From Tardiphaga sp. (GTDB lineage Bacteria; Pseudomonadota; Alphaproteobacteria; Rhizobiales; Xanthobacteraceae): a DNA stretch of 12,102 nucleotides. Location: positions 1 through 12,102 of the forward strand of contig JAQGJY010000068.1 in assembly GCA_028290325.1 (NCBI GenBank), read 5' to 3'. The notes under the pieces are model-generated. The model was given only the letters and a program-made list of their open reading frames with translations, was not told the origin of the DNA and made no database searches. Below are positions 7,779-12,102 of this stretch, in pieces; within the stretch, counting starts at the first letter, position 1; every line of letters begins with the position of its first letter. The translations under genes were made by a program, and so were the position numbers.

Positions 7779-7796
7779 CGGCGCTGTTTCGCGCCG
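7779..7796 (-). promoter_or_regulatory. short hairpin in the CoA-transferase leader
   Basis: CGGCGC and GCGCCG arms (6 bp) with a 6-nt loop end 22 nt before the ATG at 7756, just upstream of its ribosome site. This could modulate translation or stabilise the transcript's 5' end; no regulator is implied. Confidence 0.3.
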
Positions 7797-7810
7797 TTGA
7801 TTGCGGCTTG

Positions 7811-7839
7811 ATGTAGCGTCATGCGCGCGGCGTGAGCAA
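7811..7839 (-). promoter_or_regulatory. possible promoter for the CoA-transferase subcluster
   Basis: TTGCTC (7834-7839) and CTACAT (7811-7816) are separated by 17 nt. The -10 differs by one base from the alphaproteobacterial housekeeping form CTATAT, and the -35 keeps TTG preceded by C. Predicted initiation near 7804 would give a leader of about 48 nt. It sits in the only long gap of the catabolic cluster, which supports it modestly. Confidence 0.3.
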
Positions 7840-7900
7840 GGTCGCCGGGCGTATGGGGGTATGCGTGGCCGAACAGCCGCCGCCGACATGACGGTCGCGG

Positions 7901-9427
7901 CTATCGCATCATCTCGCGCAATGCCGTCTTCAGCACCTTGCCGTAATTGTTCTTTGGCAGGGTATCGAGAAACACATAGCGCTTGGGCCGCTTGAAACGC
8001 GCGATGGCCTTGAGGCAATGAGCATCCAGCGCGGCTTCGTCGGCGGCGTTCGCCGCTGTCAGCACGACGCAGGCGACGATAGTCTCACCCCATTCGGGGT
8101 CCGGCACGCCGATCACCGAGACCTCGCTGACCGCGTCATGGGTGAGCAGCGCTTCCTCGACCTCGCGCGGATAGATGTTGGTGCCGCCGGAGATGATCAC
8201 GTCTTTCGAGCGATCCGACAGTGTGAGGAAACCGTCGGCGTCGAGCCGGCCGACATCGCCGGTCCGCAGCCAACCGTCCTTCAACGCCTCCGCATTGGCT
8301 TTCGGGTTGTCCCAATAGCCCAGCATGACGGCCGCCCCCTTGGCCTCGATCTCGCCGGTCTCGCCGACCGCCAATACATCACCGTCTTCGCCGGTGATCC
8401 GCAGCTCCATCACGCTTTGCGCCGGGCCGGCCGATGCGAGGCGTTGCAGATAAAGCGGATGATCCACCGCCGCGTGCCAGTCGCGGCCGAGCGATGTGAT
8501 CGTCATCGGCGACTCGCCCTGCCCATAGATCTGCACGAAGCGCTGCCCCATCGTGGCGATGGCGTCCTGAATATCGGCGAGATACATCGGCGCGCCGCCA
8601 TAGATGATCGTGCGAAGGCCCTCACCGGTTTCGCCACGATGCTTGGCAGCCTGGACCAGCCGCCGCACCATCGTGGGCGCCGCGAACATCACCACATCGC
8701 CGAGTTGCCTGGCGAGATCAAGCACCTCGTCGGAATCGAAACCACCGGAGTCCGGCACCACATGCCGGCCACCCATCCGCACATGAATGAAATTATACAG
8801 CCCCGCACCATGCGATATCGGCGCGGCGTAAAGCGACGCATCGCGCGGCGTCGCCTGATCGACATCGGCCATGTAACACAGCGACATCGCCACCAGATTG
8901 CCGTGGCTGAGCATCACGCCCTTCGGGCGGCCGGTGGTGCCGGACGTATAAAACAGCCAAGCGAGATCGTTGTCGTCTCGCGGCAGAGGCGCGGCGAGGC
9001 CCGCGACTTCTCGCAGACGCCGATACGCCTCGTCATCGACCGAGAGCATCCGCATGCCGCCCGGCAAATCCGCGCGCGCATCGTCCAGCAGCGGCCGCGT
9101 CGCGTCGCCGACGATCGCGAGCTGCGCGCCGGCATTGCCGCAGATCCAGGCGGCCTCGCGGCCGTGCAGCTTGGCATTGATCGGGATCGCGACAGCGCCA
9201 ATCCACCAGATGCCGTACAGGCATTCGAGATAGGAGGTCGTGTTGTGCAGGAACAACGCGACGCGGTCGCCCGGCGCGATGGCATACGCGCGCGCCAGAT
9301 GCGCGCCGATCGCCGCGGCCCGTCGCGCGAATGTCGCGTAGTCGGCATCGACGCGGGTGCCGGTCAAAAGCGCCGGCGCCTCCGGGTGCAGCCGCGCCGT
9401 CGAGGCCAGCCAATTGGCGATGTTCAT
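7901..9427 (-). CDS. AMP-forming acyl-CoA synthetase
   Basis: ANL-superfamily ligase of 508 aa: acid + ATP + CoA gives acyl-CoA + AMP + PPi, in the cytoplasm. All core motifs are present: P-loop YTSGTTGRPKG (160-170), YGQGE (301-305), the RTGD aspartate (388-391), the hinge region SDRSKDVIISGG (404-415), and NNYGK with the C-terminal catalytic lysine Lys497. Length fits medium-chain or aromatic acid ligases; specificity cannot be called. No membrane segment is evident. It starts 12 bp after the stop of the SCP2-type thiolase, with AGGG about 8 nt upstream, so it is almost certainly cotranscribed with it. It is followed by the 144-bp gap. The likely first committed step of the pathway, by analogy with catabolic clusters for acids. 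Confidence 0.94.
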   Translation of the reverse strand: MNIANWLASTARLHPEAPALLTGTRVDADYATFARRAAAIGAHLARAYAIAPGDRVALFLHNTTSYLECLYGIWWIGAVAIPINAKLHGREAAWICGNAGAQLAIVGDATRPLLDDARADLPGGMRMLSVDDEAYRRLREVAGLAAPLPRDDNDLAWLFYTSGTTGRPKGVMLSHGNLVAMSLCYMADVDQATPRDASLYAAPISHGAGLYNFIHVRMGGRHVVPDSGGFDSDEVLDLARQLGDVVMFAAPTMVRRLVQAAKHRGETGEGLRTIIYGGAPMYLADIQDAIATMGQRFVQIYGQGESPMTITSLGRDWHAAVDHPLYLQRLASAGPAQSVMELRITGEDGDVLAVGETGEIEAKGAAVMLGYWDNPKANAEALKDGWLRTGDVGRLDADGFLTLSDRSKDVIISGGTNIYPREVEEALLTHDAVSEVSVIGVPDPEWGETIVACVVLTAANAADEAALDAHCLKAIARFKRPKRYVFLDTLPKNNYGKVLKTALREMMR

Positions 9428-9439
9428 CGCCGCGCCCTG

Positions 9440-10609
9440 TTAACGCGACGGTTCGAGAATCGAGACGTAATTGGCGACGGCCGCGCCGCCCATGTTGAAA
9501 ATGCCGCCGAGCCGGGCATTCTTGATCTGCATCCCTTCTGGAGCCTGCCCGAGCAATTGCATCGCGGTCAGGACATGCATCGACACGCCGGTCGCGCCGA
9601 TCGGATGGCCCTTGGCCTTGAGGCCGCCGGACGGATTGACCGGCAGCTTGCCGTCTTTCTGGGTCCAGCCTTCCTTGATCGCGCGGGCGCCCTGCCCCTT
9701 CGGCGTCAGGCCCATCGCTTCGTATTCGATCAGTTCGGCCACGGTGAAACAGTCATGCGTCTCGACGAAGGACAGATCGCCGAGCGACACGCCGGCGCTT
9801 TGCAGCGCGCGCTGCCACGCCACCGTACAGCCTTCGAAATCGAGGATGTCGCGCTTCGACATCGGCAGAAAATCCTGCGCATGCGCGGTCGCTTTGATCG
9901 TGACGGCCTTGGCCATGGTCTTCGCGGTCGCTGCGTCGCACAGCACCAAGGCCGCCGCTCCGTCCGACACCAGCGAGCAATCGGTCCGTTTCAGCGGGCC
10001 GGCGACGAAGGGATTCTTCTCGCTCTCGGAGCGACAGAATTCGAAGCCGAAATCCTTTCGCATCTGGGCGTAGGGATTTTCGACGCCGTTCTTGTGGTTC
10101 TTGGCGGCGATCATCGCCAAGGCGTCGGACTGGTCGCCATACTTCTGGAAATACTGCTGCGCGATCTTGCCGAACACGCCGGCGAAGCCCGCCGGGGTGT
10201 CGCCGTCCTCGACCAGATACGACGCCCGCAGCAGGTTCTTGCCGATCTCCGGACCGGGAGTCCGCGTCATCTGCTCGACGCCAACGACCAGCACGATCCG
10301 GGCATCACCGGCATTGATCGCGCGGATGCCCTGATGCACGGCGGCGGTGCCGGTGGCGCAAGCGTTTTCGACCCGGGTCGCGGGTTTGAAGCGCAATTTC
10401 GGATCGGCCTGCAACACCAGCGCGGCGGTAAAATCCTGTGGCGAGAAGCCCGCGTTGAAATGGCCGAGCACGATCTCATCGACATCGTCGGCGGTGATGC
10501 CGGCATCGGCCATCGCCTCGGTCGCGACCTTGACGACGAGACTTTCGACGGTCTCGGCGTCGAATTTCCCGAACGGCGTATGCGCCCATCCGACGATGCT
10601 GGCAGTCAT
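9440..10609 (-). CDS. SCP2-type thiolase (acetyl-CoA acetyltransferase family)
   Basis: Protein of 389 aa. Catalytic features are intact: nucleophile Cys84 in VENACATG (80-87), the HDCF motif (285-288), and His335 in SGGLKAKGHPIGATG (327-341). The C-terminal CxG cysteine is absent (FNMGG, 371-375), as expected in SCP2-type thiolases, where the HDCF cysteine (Cys287) replaces it. It should carry out thiolytic cleavage or Claisen condensation of 3-oxoacyl-CoA, unlike the Cys-less homologue at 4227-5363. Start: the frame extends to 10672, but GGGAGA at 10615-10620 lies 5 nt before ATG 10609 and the family begins with a sequence like TASIVGWAHTPFG, so the upstream 21 codons are rejected. It is the first gene of the catabolic cluster, 12 bp before the AMP-forming synthetase, and is preceded by a candidate operator/promoter. 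Confidence 0.94.
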   Translation of the reverse strand: MTASIVGWAHTPFGKFDAETVESLVVKVATEAMADAGITADDVDEIVLGHFNAGFSPQDFTAALVLQADPKLRFKPATRVENACATGTAAVHQGIRAINAGDARIVLVVGVEQMTRTPGPEIGKNLLRASYLVEDGDTPAGFAGVFGKIAQQYFQKYGDQSDALAMIAAKNHKNGVENPYAQMRKDFGFEFCRSESEKNPFVAGPLKRTDCSLVSDGAAALVLCDAATAKTMAKAVTIKATAHAQDFLPMSKRDILDFEGCTVAWQRALQSAGVSLGDLSFVETHDCFTVAELIEYEAMGLTPKGQGARAIKEGWTQKDGKLPVNPSGGLKAKGHPIGATGVSMHVLTAMQLLGQAPEGMQIKNARLGGIFNMGGAAVANYVSILEPSR

Positions 10610-10634
10610 GGCGGTCTCCCTAACGGTGATCGGT

Positions 10635-10666
10635 TTGATGTTGGCGGCAAATATAGTGCACATCAA
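10635..10666 (-). promoter_or_regulatory. candidate operator and -10 region for the catabolic operon
   Basis: TTGATGT (10635-10641) and ACATCAA (10660-10666) form a 7-bp inverted repeat with an 18-nt spacer. Flanking GG/CC pairs extend it if one base is looped out. The spacer holds CTATAT on the minus strand (10651-10656), a good alphaproteobacterial -10, though no convincing -35 stands 17-18 nt upstream. Binding of a dimeric repressor across the -10 is a plausible reading; no regulator gene is in the window. Confidence 0.4.
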
Positions 10667-10688
10667 CCGCAACGCATACCGCCGTCAG

Positions 10689-10707
10689 ACGCGGGCTTGA
10701 CCCGCGT
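10689..10707. repeat. palindromic intergenic element, left hairpin
   Basis: ACGCGGG and CCCGCGT arms (7 bp) with a CTTGA loop. The GGGCTTGACCC core resembles dispersed palindromic elements of Bradyrhizobium and Rhodopseudomonas genomes. It lies between the DenD-like gene and the thiolase promoter, 80-98 nt upstream of the thiolase ATG. Confidence 0.55.
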
Positions 10708-10729
10708 ATCCATCATCTCACAACGACGG

Positions 10730-10771
10730 ATGGCCGGGTGATTGAGCGCGACAGCGCGCTCGCCCGGCCAT
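10730..10771. repeat. palindromic intergenic element, nested right hairpin
   Basis: Outer arms ATGGCCGGG (10730-10738) and CCCGGCCAT (10763-10771) enclose an inner stem GAGCGCG (10744-10750) and CGCGCTC (10755-10761), giving 16 G-C-rich base pairs with small bulges. It lies 25-66 nt downstream of the DenD-like stop codon, so it could stabilise the 3' end or block readthrough, but no T-run follows on either strand. The ATGGCCGGG outer arms resemble a dispersed repeat family. Confidence 0.6.
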
Positions 10772-10782
10772 GCGGTGGTTGT

Positions 10783-10796
10783 GGCGCGGTAGCGCC
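10783..10796. repeat. small hairpin at the end of the DenD-like gene
   Basis: GGCGC and GCGCC arms (5 bp) around GGTA; the right arm touches the TAG stop codon. It probably belongs with the neighbouring palindromic element. Confidence 0.3.
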
Positions 10797-11782
10797 TATC
10801 TCACAAAATTGCCGCCCAATTCATCCTCGATATGGATTCGAATGATGTCGTCGAAGCTCTGTTCCGCCGTCGTGAAGCCGAGCGACAAGGCGCGGTCGGT
10901 GACGAAATCACGCGGCCAGCCGGCCACGATGCCGGTGATGACGGGATCCGGCACCCGCTTGATCCGCGCGGTGACGCTGTTGCCGGCGACCCGCGCCAGC
11001 GCCGCGATCTGCTCACCGACCGTGACGGACAGGCCCGGCATCGACAGGTTGCGTCGCGCGCCCATCGCCGCCGCGTCCATCGTCGCGGCATGAACGAGAA
11101 AGCCGACGGCCGAGCGCGGCGAGGCATGCCAATGGCGGACGTCGTCCGACACCGGCAGCACCGCGTCGTGACCAGCGAGCGGCTCGCGGATGATGTTGGA
11201 GAAGAAACCGGACGCGGCCTTGTTCGGCGTGCCGGGGCGGACGCAGATGGTCGGCAGCCGAATGCCGATGCCGTCGAGGAATCCTTTTCGCGAGTAGTCC
11301 GCGATCAGCAATTCGCAGATCGACTTTTGCGTTCCATAGCTGGTCAGCGGCGTATGGAAAAAGTCATCGCCGATCTTGTCCGGGAATGGCGCGCCGAACA
11401 CGGCGATGGACGAGGTGAAGACAAGACGCGGCTTGTAGCCGCCGCCGATCGCGCGGATCGCGTCGATCAGAAATCGCGTGCCGTCGAGATTGATGCGGTA
11501 GCCTTTGTCGAATTCGGCCTCGGCCTCGCCGGACACGATCGCGGCGAGATGGAAAATCACCTCCGGCTTGGCAGCAACCAGCGGTGCGGCAGTGCCTGGA
11601 TCCGCGAAATCCGAGGTCACGATCGCGATCGGAATGTCAGTCCCGGCGGGCTTCATCGGCGCCACGACATCCTGCAAGGTCAACTTCGAGATGTCCCTGC
11701 CGCCGAGCTGGCCGTCTCGCAGCAGGCGTTCGGTCAGCTTGCGTCCGACCATGCCGGCCGCGCCGAGAATGAGGATGTGCAA
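10796..11782 (-). CDS. denD: SDR-family dehydrogenase, D-erythronate dehydrogenase-like
   Basis: Extended short-chain dehydrogenase of 328 aa. The NAD-binding motif GAAGMVG (7-13) follows the first beta strand; the adenine-side LAAIVSGEAE lies at 79-88. The catalytic triad is Ser124 or Ser125 in TSSIAVFG, Tyr149 and Lys153 in YGTQK. The overall pattern matches proteins annotated as D-erythronate dehydrogenase (oxidation of D-erythronate to 2-dehydro-D-erythronate with NAD+), so the symbol is a family-level call; an epimerase acting on another sugar acid is possible. The start appears to be TTG at 11782: AGAGGG lies 9 nt upstream, no ATG, GTG or TTG occurs between it and an in-frame stop at 11870-11872, and the next ATG (Met11) would destroy the glycine motif. 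The upstream gene encodes a probable sugar ABC permease, which fits a sugar-acid catabolic role. It ends 186 bp before the thiolase gene. Confidence 0.85.
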   Translation of the reverse strand: MHILILGAAGMVGRKLTERLLRDGQLGGRDISKLTLQDVVAPMKPAGTDIPIAIVTSDFADPGTAAPLVAAKPEVIFHLAAIVSGEAEAEFDKGYRINLDGTRFLIDAIRAIGGGYKPRLVFTSSIAVFGAPFPDKIGDDFFHTPLTSYGTQKSICELLIADYSRKGFLDGIGIRLPTICVRPGTPNKAASGFFSNIIREPLAGHDAVLPVSDDVRHWHASPRSAVGFLVHAATMDAAAMGARRNLSMPGLSVTVGEQIAALARVAGNSVTARIKRVPDPVITGIVAGWPRDFVTDRALSLGFTTAEQSFDDIIRIHIEDELGGNFVR

Positions 11783-11791
11783 AGTTTGAGT

Positions 11792-11797
11792 CCCTCT
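11792..11797 (-). promoter_or_regulatory. ribosome binding site supporting the TTG start
   Basis: AGAGGG stands 9 nt upstream of the TTG at 11782 and overlaps the edge of the first tandem repeat unit, so ribosome loading and the repeat are physically linked. Confidence 0.5.
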
Positions 11798-11898
11798 TCT
11801 TGATTTTGGTCTTCTTGATTTTCTCTTCGTGATGTTGCTCTTCGTGATGTTGGTCTTCGTGATGTTGGTCTACTTGATCTAGGTCTTCGTGATGCCGG
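11795..11898. repeat. seven-copy 15-nt tandem repeat
   Basis: Units on the plus strand: 11795-11809, 11810-11823 (14 nt), 11824-11838, 11839-11853, 11854-11868, 11869-11883 and 11884-11898. Consensus TCTTCKTGATKTTGG; units 4 and 5 are identical, and units 1, 2, 6 and 7 have diverged. The array fills most of the gap between the ABC permease and the DenD-like gene and would be transcribed as an A- and purine-rich, G-C-poor leader. In one minus frame it would read as a His/Glu-rich pentapeptide repeat, but no start codon for it was found. Origin by replication slippage is likely. Confidence 0.9.
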
Positions 11899-12040
11899 TC
11901 CGCGCCGCGCGCCAGCGCAAGCGATCCCGGAGTCTTTTCAAGGTCATCCGGACCGATCCGGGTTGGCGTCCGGCGACAGCCGTCCGAGCCGCGAATGGCA
12001 ATCTGGTGCGGTCGGGCTTCGCGCGCGCGGCGGCGGCAAC

Positions 12041-12102
12041 CTACTCCTTCACCGCGCCCGTCATCGCCGACACGTAGTGCTCGACGAAGAACGCATAGAG
12101 GA
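12041..12102 (-). CDS. C-terminal end of a sugar ABC transporter permease (cut by window edge)
   Basis: Only the last 20 codons are present, ending at TAG (12041-12043). The C-terminal residues include FFVEHYVSAMTGAVKE. The pattern F-V-x-x-x-x-x-x-x-T-x-G-A-V-K is the usual C-terminus of MalG-type carbohydrate ABC permeases, just after their last membrane helix. Another permease of the same superfamily remains possible because so little is visible. The DenD-like gene follows 258 bp downstream on the same strand, in keeping with a sugar or sugar-acid uptake operon. Confidence 0.65.
   Translation of the reverse strand, partial: LYAFFVEHYVSAMTGAVKE

Noticed and set aside
6506..7816. 436-codon plus-strand frame
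   Set aside because: Antisense to the CoA-transferase gene, which has its catalytic Asp and family motifs. No domain is visible in the antisense product.
7875..7902. Terminator at the end of the AMP-forming synthetase gene
   Set aside because: A 6-bp AGCCGC/GCGGCT pairing with a 16-nt loop overlaps the stop codon and has no T-run; too weak to call.
8018..10741. 907-codon open frame on the plus strand
   Set aside because: It lies antisense to the AMP-forming synthetase and thiolase genes, both with complete family motifs. Its translation is rich in Arg, His and Asp with no recognisable domain, the usual shadow of biased GC-rich codons.
11795..11898. CRISPR array
   Set aside because: Units are 15 nt, contiguous and without spacers, so this is a simple tandem repeat.
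11783..11900. Small His/Glu-rich protein encoded by the tandem repeat
   Set aside because: One minus frame is open across the repeats, but it has no start codon or ribosome site that I can identify and runs out of frame into the DenD-like gene.

Overview
High-GC, densely packed window in which every gene I can support lies on the minus strand, so transcription runs from right to left. Protein style points to an alphaproteobacterium, most likely Bradyrhizobium, Rhodopseudomonas or a relative. The clues are the short Cys-containing secreted protein and the DUF2778 protein at the left end, the GGGAG-type ribosome sites, and a GC-rich palindromic intergenic element. Genus level is inference.

Right end (about 10796-12102): the last 20 codons of what looks like a sugar ABC transporter inner-membrane permease. 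A 258-bp gap follows, carrying seven copies of a 15-nt tandem repeat. Next is an SDR-family dehydrogenase resembling D-erythronate dehydrogenase (DenD), apparently starting at TTG. This is probably the tail of a sugar or sugar-acid uptake and oxidation operon. Downstream of it lies a palindromic intergenic element.

Centre (1811-10609): seven genes of CoA-thioester metabolism. In transcription order they are an SCP2-type thiolase, an AMP-forming acyl-CoA synthetase, a CaiB/BaiF (class III) CoA-transferase, an acyl-CoA dehydrogenase, a thiolase-like protein without the catalytic cysteines, a DUF35 zinc-ribbon/OB-fold protein, and an NDP-forming acyl-CoA synthetase. Gaps are 4-12 bp or 4-nt ATGA overlaps, except for 144 bp before the CoA-transferase, where a second promoter may lie. 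The cluster reads as a peripheral catabolic pathway: an organic acid is activated to its CoA thioester, desaturated, and cleaved. The striking part is the Cys-less thiolase translationally coupled to a DUF35 protein. That pairing matches the Ltp2/DUF35 retro-aldolases of steroid side-chain degradation better than an ordinary thiolase. The substrate is unknown, and no enoyl-CoA hydratase or 3-hydroxyacyl-CoA dehydrogenase is present here.

Left end (1-1638): a membrane-anchored DUF2778 (L,D-transpeptidase-like) protein and a small exported protein with four cysteines, truncated by the window edge. Both look like envelope proteins unrelated to the catabolic cluster. No RNA genes, CRISPR arrays, insertion sequences or att sites were seen.
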